The translations under genes were made by a program, and so were the position numbers. From Syncephalastrum monosporum B8922 (lineage: Eukaryota > Mucoromycota > Mucoromycetes > Mucorales > Syncephalastraceae): DNA of 64,000 nt. The notes below the pieces were generated by a model. That model was not told the origin of the DNA. It did not search any database and worked only from the letters and a program-made list of their open reading frames with translations. The stretch lies in the NCBI GenBank assembly GCA_000697355.1, contig JNEN01001262.1, positions 1 to 64,000 of the forward strand, read 5' to 3'. Shown one piece after another: positions 34,064 through 45,354 of the stretch; within the stretch, counting starts at the first letter, position 1, and the number at the start of each line of letters is the position of its first letter.

Positions 34064-34949
34064 GCAGGGCAGTGGTGGGCGGCGGCGGCAGGTAGCGGTG
34101 GAGGATGCGGAGGTAAGCCAATCAAATCGCTTTGTTCAAAAGCAATGATTACTGATTTAACAGTGTAGGTGAAGGGAGCGGGGCGGCGGCGGTGGAGGTG
34201 GCGGTGGCGGTCGCGGTGGAGGTAAGCCAGACAAATCACATTTTATATGAATACTTATTGATATAATAACATAGGTCGTGACGGCGGCGAGGGCAGGTGG
34301 AGGCGGTGGTGGAGAGGAGGAGGAGGCGGCGGTGGAGGTAAGCCAGACAAATCACATTCTATATGAATACCTATTGATATTATAACATAGGTGGTGACGG
34401 CGGCGAGGGCAGGTGGAGGCGGTGGTGGAGAGGAGGAGGAGGCGGCGGTGGAGGTAAGCCAGACAAATCACATTCTATATGAATACCTATTGATATTATA
34501 ACATAGGTGGTGACGGCGGCGGCGGCAGGTGGCGGTCGAGAGGAGGAGGAGGAGGAGGAGGAGGAGGTGGTGGTGGTGGTGGTGGTGGTGTCAGTGGAGG
34601 TAAGCCAGACAAATCACATTCTACATGAATACTTATTGATATAATAACATAGGTGGCGGCGGCGGCGGAGATGGCGGTGGTGGCGGCGGCGGAGATGGCG
34701 GTGGTGGCGGTGGAAAGGAGGAGGAGGTGGCGGTGGAGGTAAGCCAGACATATCACATTCTACATGAATATTTATTGATATTATGACATAGGTGGCGGTG
34801 GCGGTGGAGAGGAGGAGGCGGTGGATGCGGAGGTAAGTCAATCAAATCACTGTTCAAAAAAATGATTACTGATTTAACAGTGTAGGTGAAGGGGGGCGGA
34901 GCGGGGCTGGCGGGCGACGGCGACGGCGGCGGCGGCGGTGGGTCTGGTG
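34064..34949 (+). repeat. Tandem array of G-rich blocks separated by intron-like spacers
   Basis: Eight G-rich blocks (41-93 nt, mainly GGN/GAG/GCG codons) alternate with seven AT-rich spacers. Five spacers are near-identical 53-mers at 34222-34274, 34338-34390, 34454-34506, 34600-34652 and 34739-34791. Each begins GTAAGCCAGACA and ends AACATAG or GACATAG. Two more at 34113-34168 and 34833-34885 form a second type, beginning GTAAG(C/T)CAATC and ending TTTAACAGTGTAG. Every spacer has a perfect donor and acceptor on the plus strand only. If spliced out, the blocks would encode Gly-rich sequence (in one frame GGGGGD repeats, in another AAVE/VAVE). Block lengths (53, 63, 63, 93, 86, 41, 64) do not all keep one phase, so a single intact protein is doubtful. 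The array could be amplified intron-exon cassettes, a pseudogene or a G-rich satellite. Confidence 0.8.
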
Positions 34950-35379
34950 GTAAGTCAACTCCCTTTTTTTTTTTTTTTGCCCTTCCTCTTCCATTCCCCT
35001 TCCCTTTTGCCTTCCTCTTCCCCTTCCCTTTCCATTTCTCTTTTACAGAAGCGTATCGCACGATTATCAAGGCCACCGATTTGTCTGAAGGTACGTTAGA
35101 AAAGAGACGTGTTAGATTAACAGCTGCTACTCTTAAATGACAGACTAGAAAACTTGCTTCGTTTAATTGGTATCTCGAATCCTTCATAAAGCCTCTATGA
35201 TATATTATGATATTTGCTAAACAGATTCGCAAAGAACGAGCTTGAGGATGAAGAAGAAGACGCAAGGATTGGAATGGGTTTTGGGGAAACCAAACCCCCA
35301 TCGGCCGACTATGATGGTTTCGAGTGGCCACGCCTGCCCAGCACGCGCTATCATCCTCTCTACTGTTTTGTCATTTAAC
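34950..35379 (+). other. Exon-like blocks downstream of the G-rich array
   Basis: After a donor at 34950 and a long pyrimidine tract, an acceptor (TTTTACAG, ending 35048) precedes a 42-nt block reading EAYRTIIKATDLSE in phase with the last G-rich block. A second intron-like gap leads to 35225, where one frame is open to a TAA at about 35379. It reads like protein (NELEDEEEDARIGMGFGE, then DYDGFEWPRLP). The frame that matches the upstream phase differs from this protein-like frame by one base. I cannot name the product; it looks like the 3' end of the gene that carried the array, possibly broken. Confidence 0.4.
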
Positions 35380-35665
35380 GTACCATTAAACATATTTATG
35401 ACCTTTAAAACTGTGTAAAATGCGTCTGTAATAGCGAAAAGGGATAGGGAAGGGGGTAGGGAAGAGAAAGGGCAGAAAAAAGGTCGACTTACCCATCACC
35501 TCCACCGCCGCCATACACCCCTGCCCGCAGGTCACCGACGCCATTTATCAGTAATTGTTCAAATAAGGTAGGCAATCTGATCGACTTCCTCCACTGCCAC
35601 CTGCTCCTCCGCCCCTTCCATCTATGTTAGCCGCCGCCGCTGACCACCGCTCTACCTGTGGAAGC
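35380..35665 (-). repeat. Decayed inverted copy of the array's 3' part
   Basis: On the minus strand from about 35665 downward I can follow, in order: a CTAACATAG end like the spacers, a GGAGG-type block, a spacer remnant (ATTACTGATAAA, compare ATTACTGATTTAA), a second G-rich block, a GTAAGTCGACC donor with the same pyrimidine tract, and a remnant of the 42-nt exon. Differences are m​any and often G-to-A or C-to-T. The region is thus an older inverted duplicate of 34790-35100. Confidence 0.6.
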
Positions 35666-36880
35666 AAATGTATACATCAGCATAGGTCATCTCATATTTC
35701 TCTAAGCATACGCAAAAGCTTTGCGGGAATAGTGTATACGCTACTGTATTTTGCAAATTTGTTAAAGCTCATGTGGATTTCGATGTCGCGTCTGTTGGAA
35801 ACTATATGTCGTGGGAGAAATTTATGATGTCGTGCTCTGCACGGTTTTATGTGTGTTTTGGAGAATCGTAAGCCTGTCCTAGGACTATAGCGATGTCCTC
35901 AATAATGTCAAAAAGACCTCCAGAATGCCTCGAAGCTCTCTCAATGGAATTATTTACCAACGAAGATTAAGGTCTTTCATATCGGTGCCGTTCGGCTGCT
36001 TATATCAAAAAGACGCTTCTACTGAGGCAGAGGAGCCGCCAACGCGCCAGATGTTGAGCGGGTGATGCGAAATTGATGGTGCTTTTAGACACCTCGACCC
36101 AGGTGAGCCGACGGACTCCCAATTGGAGGCGAAGAAGCGTGGGGTGGTGTGCCTGGAGCATGAACAAGCAAGTCGTGATGTTTTAGCGGAAGAAGCCATG
36201 CTCCTACGTTTGACAGAGGGGCCCTTGATGTAGGTGACAAATTACCCATTGAAAAAGCGGTTATCATTAAAAAATAGCAGAGTTACCCGATGCCTTCATT
36301 TTTTGGCATCATGATTTCGCAAATCTCGACAGCCAATAAAATTCATCAGAGTTGTGTCGAGGCCTACTTACGCGTCGTTGTCGAAAGTTGTAACTTAAAG
36401 CTGGTGCGTAAAGCCGAAGCTTCAATGAATCGATACTAGATCTTCTGGCATGTTTCAACAAACGGTGCGCAGATGCAATTTTTCTCTTTGACGCTTGCTC
36501 ATCGTCCCGGTAAAGTCTCATGAGCAAGCTAATTCTGCAAACCAGCGAAGCCAAGCATGTTATGTCGAGGCAGTATTTGGTAAACCACCATCTGTTCTAT
36601 TACGATTCAGTGTATACTGACTAGCTCTTCCGAATCCGTTGTCTGGTTTAGGGCGAAGCGCCATTGACCAGTGCTGGCCAAGACCCACCGAGTGACCACC
36701 GTGCAACTTGCAGACCTTGTTCTGAGACAAAGGCGAGGAAGAGCGACGCTTCCGAACTGCTGGCGAGGAGGCAAACGAGGAAGAGGCCTTGGGCTTGCTA
36801 GCGGCAGAGGCGGAGGCAGAGGACGAAACAGATGAGGGCGAAACAGATGAGGGCGATCTCGTAATCCTGGAGCTATACTA
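35666..36880. other. Gene-poor stretch, no recognised content
   Basis: About 1.2 kb with short frames and many stops. Parts of 36000-36250 are more GC-rich than the surroundings and may be old coding sequence, but I cannot align them with anything. Confidence 0.4.
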
Positions 36881-36899
36881 CCGATACTTCTCGAGGTAC

Positions 36900-37400
36900 A
36901 GTACGCCGTAGACAACGACTTTTTGCACCGCCTCGTGCGATACTGCGAGGAAATCGTTACCGAGTACGGCGCGTCACCCATTGTTCTCGTATTTGCCATA
37001 CATGATTGCGTGCGCCAAGTCATGAACAACACATACAAAAACAAGTCAAAGCCTTTTCCACTCAAGTTGCCGTGCTTTCCATGGGCAAAGCAGTGCTACA
37101 TCCTGAGCAAAGAATCAATTTCTTTGCATATGGATAAAACAGCGACGACAACGGCGATGATACCGAAAACAACAGGAGCCCTCCAGATGAAGATGGCGCG
37201 ATGGAAATCAGAACACTTTTGTACAAACCAGATTGGATAGTCTGCTGCAAAAGTGGATCATCAATGGCTGCCGTGGGTGTCATGGAGTTGAAAGTAGCGT
37301 ACAAAAGAGACCCCAGCTACATGACCGATTTCGTGAAGCTCGCAAAGCAGATGAAGTTGATTCTACACGAGTTAATATATTCTGGCGTGCAGGTGTGATA
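36900..37400 (+). pseudogene. Frameshifted relic of an unrecognised fungal gene
   Basis: Two overlapping plus-strand frames look like coding sequence. The first (to about 37110) includes DNDFLHRLVRYCEEIVTEYG and ASPIVLVFAIHDCVRQV. The second (about 37130-37398) includes LLYKPDWIVC and DPSYMTDFVKLAKQMKLILH, ending in TGA. They read like consecutive parts of one protein separated by a stop and a frame change, with no intron that would join them. I do not recognise the family. Similar lineage-specific repeated genes are common in Mucoromycota, so a transposon-linked origin is possible but unproven. Confidence 0.4.
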
Positions 37401-37581
37401 AACCATCGTCTGTCAGGTCAACCACGTCTTTAAGAAAGCGGTCTATGCCCCCATCTGTGTTTAACCATTGAAACAGTTGCTCGTCATGATTACCTTTATT
37501 CTATCACTGATATTACAATAACGCCTAGTACAATTTGTCTGAAAAACAATTCTATCTTGATATCACAATGAACTGTCCTGG

Positions 37582-38200
37582 TCATTCCATCCTCTCTTCC
37601 AGTTCTGTTATTAGATTATGCACTTTTCCTACGAGTAAAAACCAGTCTAAGACATCGTGATCAAGCATGTCGATGACCTTGAGGTATCGTGCTTCGGCAT
37701 CTTCAGCGACACGTAGAAGATGACTTGTCTTGTTCTCTTCCTCCGTAATCTGATTTTCGAACATTCGCTGTGCGAGGCTGTACAGAACCTTGATGGTGGG
37801 GTCATGCTGACGACTGTGCTCGGCCAAGCATTGTTTCTGTTCGACGAAGAAAGCGCCGAGTGCGACAGTTGCATTCAAAGGTGTCATTTTCATCACCAAA
37901 TAAATCATTACGTTGCTTGCGTTTGGTGCCAAGTAACGAACCATAAGTGGAAGCTGCGATGACCCCTAGCCGCAGGCGAAGTGGCTCACTCACATCCGGA
38001 ATGCAATCGAAGTGTCAGCCATGGATGAAGCGAAGCGAGTTCCACGGCTTGTAAGAATAACGAAAAAATCAGGACAAGATGTGCATTCAAAAATATGGTC
38101 CTTACAGAAATTCAACATCCGACAGACGACCGCATTGTTCGTTTCGTTGGAAGGGCTGTTATCGACAACGGCACAAAATCAAGGTATCGACAACGGCCCC
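37582..38200 (-). other. Unrecognised minus-strand gene-like region
   Basis: Two minus-strand blocks look coding. The 5' block (about 38180-38000) contains NETNNAVVCRMLNFC and ECTSCPDFFVILTSRG and ends at a GTGAGTG donor. The 3' block (37582-37870) contains SRQHDPTIKVLYSLAQRMFE, EDAEARYLKVIDML and a final ELEERME. Codon use and the helical, charged 3' block support coding, but I could not join the blocks in phase with confidence and found no start codon. No family is recognised. It could be a degraded gene or a mobile-element protein. Confidence 0.35.
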
Positions 38201-39989
38201 GGACGATTTGATCGCGCAGCTTGACCAACGTGTCCGACACATTTATGTCATCAATCATTCAGTCGCCGGACTATGTAGGAGGAAGAAATACAATCAGTTT
38301 ACAGAACGTCATATACATTATTTCTTTTGTATATCTGTTTCACCTTAACAGGTTCTGAATGTGATTCATCGATTCGAACTGCCGAGACTTTGAACTTCTT
38401 ATTTCGGAGCCCAGGATCGCATGACTGGAGCATATAAGAAATATCAGGTGAGGTGAGGCAGCCGCAAGGAAGGCCACTTAATTCACTCCTTACCTTCTCT
38501 TTTGATACATGCATATCTGTGTGCCTGCGAAATACGGCCAGACTGGAGAAATATTCGCAGCAAAAGCCCAAAAGAATCCATGGACGTAGCGGTCCTCTTC
38601 TTGACAAAGCTTTACTCGCTCGTATTCTTCTGACAAATAACTAAAATCCCACAATCAACGGTGTGCTAGTGCTTCAGATGCTCCCTGGGATGTGTGGGTT
38701 GGTTCGGTCCTGACACCGAGTTTGATAGGACTGTCGTAGGCGCGGGCACCAGTCAAACCACAGAGATGTGTTTGATGCGTATGAGGCAGGTGAAAGATCA
38801 GAAAAATACTGCGCCTCTTTGTGTTTGTCGATGCAGAAGGCTGCTCCAACGGAGGCAATAGGATATGTACTTGAGTTGTTGGAAAGGGTATAGACATATT
38901 GCATACATATATGAAGAAAAAGAACTGGACTAATTATACAGTGTAAGTGGTGGGTGAAGTGGTGAAAAAAATAAAAAGTGGTGAGAGAAGTGGAGAAAGA
39001 ATGGGGGAAGGTGAGTGAGGTGGTGAGCAAAAAATCTAAAAAAGGGAAGGCGAGATTTTCCCAGATAGTCCCCTGAGACTGAACAGTCTCACAATGGATC
39101 CCTGTGCTAAAGTGTACTTGCAATATGGGCATTGATGAACAATGAATATTTTTGTGGCCATGGTGACGAGAAAAAGAAGAGTAGGAAGGTGAAAGAAAGG
39201 GTTCCATATCCTCGAGAGGGGCTTCTCTTTCAAAGGATGCATCTGTCTATTAAAATATCTGATCCTGTGGGTCTAGGAACTGATTACATGCTGTATAGGC
39301 CGGTGTCATGTATGTAAGCCTTCTTGTTACAAAGTAGGAAACAGAATACTGATTGACCACAGAGTTACTAAGTTGCCCCGGATCACTGTTCTCAAAGCTC
39401 ACGCGACTCCGGCGTTACCCAGTCCTCCGTTCAAACACTTATCTACTCCAGCAAAACACTGGTTTCTTCCAGTTACTCAGATACAGTACATCGGTACGCA
39501 AGAGTCACCAGATTACAGGTTACATAGTGCATGTACAAAATAACCCAGATAGAAAAACTAACCTGTGCATACGTTTGCAACGGTTTAAACCCCTATGCGC
39601 GTAGGGAGCCAAGATATATTGGAGGTGAGCGAATGCCGCTACATCCTATCTTAATTGATAAGCCAGACGATTATCGCAGCTCAACGCGAGTCAGAAATGA
39701 CAGGCGTTTACTTCACTGTCCACCATTTGGACTGGTGCCTATGCAAGGGTAAATCCTCATGGCAAAAGATAAATGTTGTTGAACGTGCCTGTTCTTTCAG
39801 CAGGTGCGGTGGTGAATCCCGCTTAAATTTTGTACTTATCATACAGCGTGCAGCTGTAGATGATGGAAGTCTAGTTCTCAGGAAAAGGCGATGGTGATCA
39901 TTGGATCCGCCAGGGAACGTATGATGTATTAGATATATAAGACCATGTGGAGGGATATGAATAGAATAGGAGGAGCATAATCATCTTCA
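38201..39989. other. Gene-poor stretch before LENG1-like gene
   Basis: About 1.8 kb, AT-rich, with GGTG-rich purine stretches at 38940-39030. No frame resembles a protein I know. Confidence 0.45.
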
Positions 39990-40941
39990 CTATCTATCGG
40001 AGCGGCGAGATTGACGTCTGGCGTGTGCGCTGGCTGTTTCCGATGGGTTGAACTGTGAATGGTAACTGTCAGGGACTTGAGCAGGGGGTGCATCGCCGTA
40101 GACCATCTGTCGGGTCCGCTGCTGTTCGCGTTGTTCGCGTGCACGCCGTTGAGCTCTCAGCGCCTCGATACTCGAACCGCCTTGCATTTCTTTTTGCTCT
40201 TTCGACTTGGAATGCTTCTCTGATTTTTTCAAACGCTTATTGATGACAGCCAAAGGATCGTCATCGAGCTCAATGCGGTTGTGATGTTTCCTTTTTCTGC
40301 GTTTGTCGTCATCGTTGTCTTTTGACTTGTGCTTCTTCAAATGACCGTATTTGTCATATTCTTTCTGGGCATACCAGGGCCGTTCTTTGTCGTGAACGCT
40401 CTGGTCGAGGTACATGGTCACCTTGCGATCCCAAGCCTGGTCTTTTTCTCGTTCTTCCTTTTGTCGCTCTTCATTTCCTGCCTAATTGAATAAATATATA
40501 TACATGTATATATATGACGTACTGTAAGAGGTTGCATGCGTACAAGATATATGGACATTAGAACCTACCTCGTCTTCTTCGGGTTTAAAAAGGTTAATGT
40601 GTTCCTCTTGACGAACTACAACCGCTGACGAGCTTTCTTCTCCTCCTCCTTCCGAAAGCCGTGCGCGTGCACGTTCTCGTAAATGAGTTAAGCGTGCTTC
40701 ACTCTCCTACATGATCACAATCAACATGTACTCCATGCAGTGTAGATTGACGGTGCCCATTGACTTACGGCCTTGGCAGCTCGTTTAGCCTGTTTGTCCT
40801 CTTCTTCTTTAGCTTTGGCCTCATCCTTGCGGACTCGCTCAATGTTCTTCTTGTTATAGACGTGCCAGCTATAAATGGCATGAGTGGTACGATCCTTCAG
40901 AAACGAGAACGGTCCTACCTTTTATGCGGGAGAATATTCAT
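39990..40941 (-). CDS. LENG1: LENG1-like protein with CIR N-terminal domain
   Basis: Four exons (40941-40919, 40868-40769, 40706-40569, 40481-39990) give 250 residues. The start MNILPHKSWHVYNKKNIERV matches the opening of animal LENG1 (MNILPKKSWHV, then a basic helix), the CIR_N/Cbf1-interacting N-terminal domain shared with Cwc25-type splicing proteins. The middle contains LNL/INLFKPEE and PWYAQ. The end has LRAQRRAREQREQQR and YHSQFNP, again as in LENG1 (a final YNSQFNP). LENG1 is poorly characterised but found in spliceosome-related preparations, and the charged composition fits. The 23-nt first exon is fixed by the conserved SWH junction. The gene stands alone in a gene-poor stretch. Confidence 0.86.
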
Positions 40942-43707
40942 TTTTGCCGGAACAAGAAATGGGCAGAGCAAGACTCGACTGAATTTATGCTTTCATGAAT
41001 TTGGGCTCACTCAGAAGTCAGGCACTCCATGATCCCATGCGCCACCGTCATCAAGGCTCCCATACTTATACATATACTTTGTAAAAGAGTATTATCACTG
41101 CTTTAAAATAGGATTGTGAAAAGTACGGGATATGTGCGAAAGAAAAAGACATTCTGTGCAAAAGTTGGGAAGGGTCACAGCTTGAAGCTCCCTCCACCGT
41201 CTCGGTGCGTATTCTACGACGGTCTCTTTCGTAGTACTGGCTAGAGCCATGTACCGCTGCGCTTCATACCATGTCTTACTAGCTATTTTCAAATAATGCA
41301 AAGCGGTGACTGTCGTTAATACCGTCTCCCGAGATAATTGTATGCACCAACAGCAAGCTCTGCGAGTTCCAGCACTCGTCTGTTACAGCCGTATTACAGT
41401 CAGATACTCAATACGTTTTTTATGCACAGACCAATAGTACGTCTTGCGAGATTTTTTCCTCACCCTTTTTCATTTTTCCACAGCTCTTTTGTAATATGTC
41501 CCTTTACATCAGACTGATATGGGATTTGGCATCATGAATACTAAAGCAAATCAATTTAGGCTTCAAGTCGAGTGTAATATGGCGTTTTTCCTATGATACA
41601 AATACTGTAGCTACAGTATATCCCTAATCTTTATGATTGGATCAATCTAGAAGCATCGTTATTAAGGTGCAAATACAGATCGGCCTCGAAAGCGATAGCA
41701 AAGCGCTACGTCCACGAGTAATGGAGCATTCGTCTTTTTCAGGTGTAGCAATGGATATTAGGTTCCTTTTGGAGTACCATCTGTGACATCTCTGGTGTCC
41801 AGAAATACAAGCATAGTGTCGATGCGGGTATTACTGTGTCATCATAATGTGAAAATACGCTGCCTGAATTAAGCAGATAACACCCCCACATGTTTGTTTT
41901 CTTGCGGACGTCGAATGGTATATTCTCTATCGGCAACCTTGTCATCGCAAGCTCAAGTCTGTCATGCTGACGATCAGATTGGGGCCCACTCCGCATACGT
42001 TTCGCATCGTTGTCAACACACAGTCCGATAAAAGTGTCCGAGCTTAACCCATCAGTGGTCGAAATTATTTAGATTGATGAGAAACGTGAAATTCCGTTCG
42101 ATCGATACTGACACGACAGACTGTACGTACTGTTGTGAAGTTTCTGCGTCAAAGCAGTATGTAGGGTTCACTGCTGCCGTCTCATCCTTCTTTCTCCTCG
42201 ACTTCCTCGCTTTTTTTTTTTTTTTGCTTGCATCTTTTTCAGTCGACTTTTCCCCCTTGAGGGCCCCCTTGAGGGTACAGGTCACGTCACGATAAATGGA
42301 AACGTGGATCCATGTTCTGCTCTTCCTTCCTTTGCAAATTGGGACCAGCCGCTGCTCTGACAGATACTGGATACCGCCGTATCCCTTCCCGACACCAGGA
42401 AGACATGTGTCTCTGCATCAACTGTCTGATCTTCAACTCACCCACTAAATTCACAAATGGATAGTATAAGACTGCAACTTGATAAACCCTTACAATAGAG
42501 AAGGTGGATGATATGCCGCAAAGCTCTATAATATTATGACCATGATAAGCCAGAGAAGATCATGGAGGCCAAAAAAGCTTTATTCTCCCGAATGGGTTGG
42601 AGCTTCAGTTCGTGTGCTCACCCAGCAACAAAAATAAAATTTAACAATACATAAATAAAAAGTACGAGGTGTTTGTATTGCTGTCCTGCATGCACCCCCT
42701 ACTATAGTTGAACAGAAAGTTGCTTGGTCGGGCTGCTCGAGGACATAGACAACTCTGTTTGTATGTATTGACACCCTATATTCTCTATATTAACAAGCGC
42801 TGCGTGGATGTAAAGGGGCCTTTTATCCTAGTTACAATTTCATTTTTTCGCTTTCGACGTGTTCAATAGCGGCCATCATATAGGTGTGTTCTAAATCTGA
42901 GCCAACATGAAACTCATTCAAAAAGAGAAAGATGTCAGCCGCTCTTGCTCTCCGCCTTGATCATGTCGTGAGCTTATCATCAATTACTGAATATTATATA
43001 AAAAAACCAATCGATCGATTGAAGAAAGGATCATCCTACTGATGCAATGAGCGTGATATTTACATTCATATACAGAGGATGGATTTTTTTTTTGGTTTGG
43101 GGGGAGGGAATGATTTACAAAAATATGTATGTTGAGTGTGTGTACTGTTCTTACTTTTTTTGTTGCTTGGATGACAACAACAACAACAGGATATTGGCAT
43201 GTATGGTCTCCTGAAAACGAAGACTAAAAAGAGGCGTGGGTGTTGCGGCGGCAAACAAAAAAAAAAAAAAAGCGGCCACGTTTTTGCACAGGCCGATGTT
43301 GCAATAGAGACACATAGCACACGTACGCACGCACATACATACATACATACAGACCTACATACAGCACATCGTGCGTCCATAATATCCCTGATCCCCTACT
43401 TTTGCTCTTTTTTCACTTTTCTTTCTTCCTTTCCCTTTTGATTTTTAATCTTTATTTTATTTTATTCTCTTTGCCTCAGCTCATAACAGTATTCTCCTTT
43501 CATCTTAAAATTGCTATGTTTACCACACTCACCGGTCACCAGAGAGCGCATTCAATGCCTATTCATAGCGGGTGGAGCTTGTAGGTCATCTTATGCTTTT
43601 CTTTGTGGATATCTTCAGATTGACTTATATTTTAATTTGGGCCGACCGACAGCAGCCACGATAGCGTCAGTGAGAGTGATACAAGGAGTGGAACTAGTAC
43701 AAGCAAC
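40942..43707. other. Gene-free interval, 2.8 kb
   Basis: AT-rich spacer with short, unrelated frames. There are homopolymer runs near 42210 and 43258 and CATA repeats at 43330-43350. I find no recognisable gene, RNA or repeat family. Confidence 0.45.
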
Positions 43708-44816
43708 ATGGCCTGGTACGATTATAATCCCGGCACGACAACAGCAGGAGTGCTAAACGAGTATGGTCGCTCTCCTTGCGTATAGAGACACATAGACTGA
43801 CTGACTGGCCCTCCCTGATAGGCGCATTTCTTCTGTCACACCTGAACCATCCCCTCTGTTGTTCTCATCGGCCACGACGAAACGCACACGATCGGCAACC
43901 ATGACGACCACTGCGTCCATTTCGTCGGTAGCAACCACAGGAAGAGCAGCGGAGCCGGCCGCTATATTTGGGCCCACTCAGCTGCATGATCCGTAAGTAA
44001 AGTATGATACATGTAATACTCTATTCTGTGAGGACGAAACTCAAACCCAAACTCAGCACATGTCCTGCCACGTTGTATTGTCGAGTGGACCGAGGATTTT
44101 TCCTGACCGACGGATACCAATGGACGTGCTACCGACGCAATTATTTTAAGCTCTCGGTGTGGATCAATACGACGGTGAACGATGCACTGTTTGTGCGTGT
44201 GCGGGCCTGCACGACTGGCACTAAGCAAGCGATACGCCTGATCCAGCTCACACCCAAAAGGGACAAAGGTCCGCAGCACACGCCCGCAATCCAACCCATG
44301 TCGGCCGCAAAGCAGATTACGTGGGAGCGACTGCAATTCAAGTCAGCGACGGCCAACAATGGCAAGAAGCGCGCGAATCAGCAATTCTATGTGATTGTAG
44401 TCGAGCTGCTCCGTAAAAAAGATGGCGGGGAGGAGTATGAGCCGGTGGCGAGTTGCGAGTCGTTTCCGGTCGTGGTGCGAGGTCGCAGTCCCGGTCACTA
44501 TGCGGAGCGGGCCGCCACACTCGCCGCAGCCACTCCTGCCTCCCATCACCATAATCAGGATTATAATCAGGATTACAGCATGGGTGGGTCCCCAAAGCAC
44601 ATGATCGGTGCGCCAGGCACACCGACTGTGCCTACTCACCATCCCCTGCCTTCTTCGTCCTCGATATCGTCAGCTGACACGCACTCTCCCGACAATCAAC
44701 CTCCTCCTCCTCCTCCTTCGAATACGCCTCATATGCTGATGGACCCAAAGCTGTATTATGGTTACTATGAGAACGAGGCGTTGCCAGGTACACGGCACCA
44801 CTGGTACCTGGAGTAG
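43708..44816 (+). CDS. NDT80/PhoG-domain transcription factor, short form
   Basis: Three exons (43708-43760, 43822-43992, 44033-44816) give 335 residues. The N-terminal ~70 residues are Ser/Thr-rich. The NDT80/PhoG DNA-binding domain, an Ig-fold of the p53-like class, starts at FGPTQLHDP. It contains VDRGFFLTDG, WTCYRRNYFKLSV, IQLTPKRDKGPQ, FKSATANNGKKRA, and ends in VVVRGRSPGHYAE. Fungal relatives include Ndt80 (meiosis), VIB-1 and XprG (starvation, heterokaryon incompatibility). Between YFKLSV and the VRVRAC strand it lacks about 40 residues that the second family member (57520-59419) has. The C-terminal third is Pro/His-rich and disordered. The in-frame TAA upstream supports ATG 43708. Target genes cannot be read from sequence. 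Confidence 0.88.
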
Positions 44817-45354
44817 CTTTTTGTTTCTAGACAGTATTTTCATCAGACCTTGGCCGGCCTTCTTTTCCTTTTATTGTAAAACGTACGTACCAGTTGTGCA
44901 CAGATAGTTTCAGTATTAGTCTATTTTCCATATTTTGCAAGGGATATCCATAAGAATAAATATTCAAAGAAAAAGAAAAAGAACGTAGCTGTGCCAAAGT
45001 GGGTGTAGGAAAAGGACGGCGGCGCAGTCAGCATTATAATACAACAGTTGCCGCAGCAGTAAGAAGGAACTTGAATGGGGCATATCTTGCTCGTATGGCA
45101 GGTTTTATACCACAGAGGACCATGATTCAGATAGGCCCGCCTAAAGAGGTTATATTGAATCGCTCTTTACGTACCATGCGAACGATCTTCTCTGCGGTGC
45201 AGACGAGGAGATCCGGGCTTGATTGGGCTTCAATTACGTACTTTGGTCTACGTTTACGTTTTTACCATTGCTGTTTATGAGAGTGGGGTTTAAAAATATA
45301 CTGTTTTATTGGCACTAAAGAGCTCAAAATTTTTTTGTCACTCTTTTCTTCACA
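44817..45354. other. Spacer before eIF1A
   Basis: 538 bases between genes in the same direction, UTR-like and AT-rich. One open frame at 44999-45280 shows no resemblance to known proteins. Confidence 0.5.

Noticed and set aside
34496..34841. Proline-rich minus-strand frames opposite the G-rich array
   Set aside because: They are the complement of GGN-rich sequence. Splice-site orientation is clearly plus strand.
34064..34949. CRISPR-like layout (near-identical 53-nt repeats, variable spacers)
   Set aside because: The genome is eukaryotic, the variable parts are low-complexity G-rich sequence, and the repeats have splice sites and no palindromic core.
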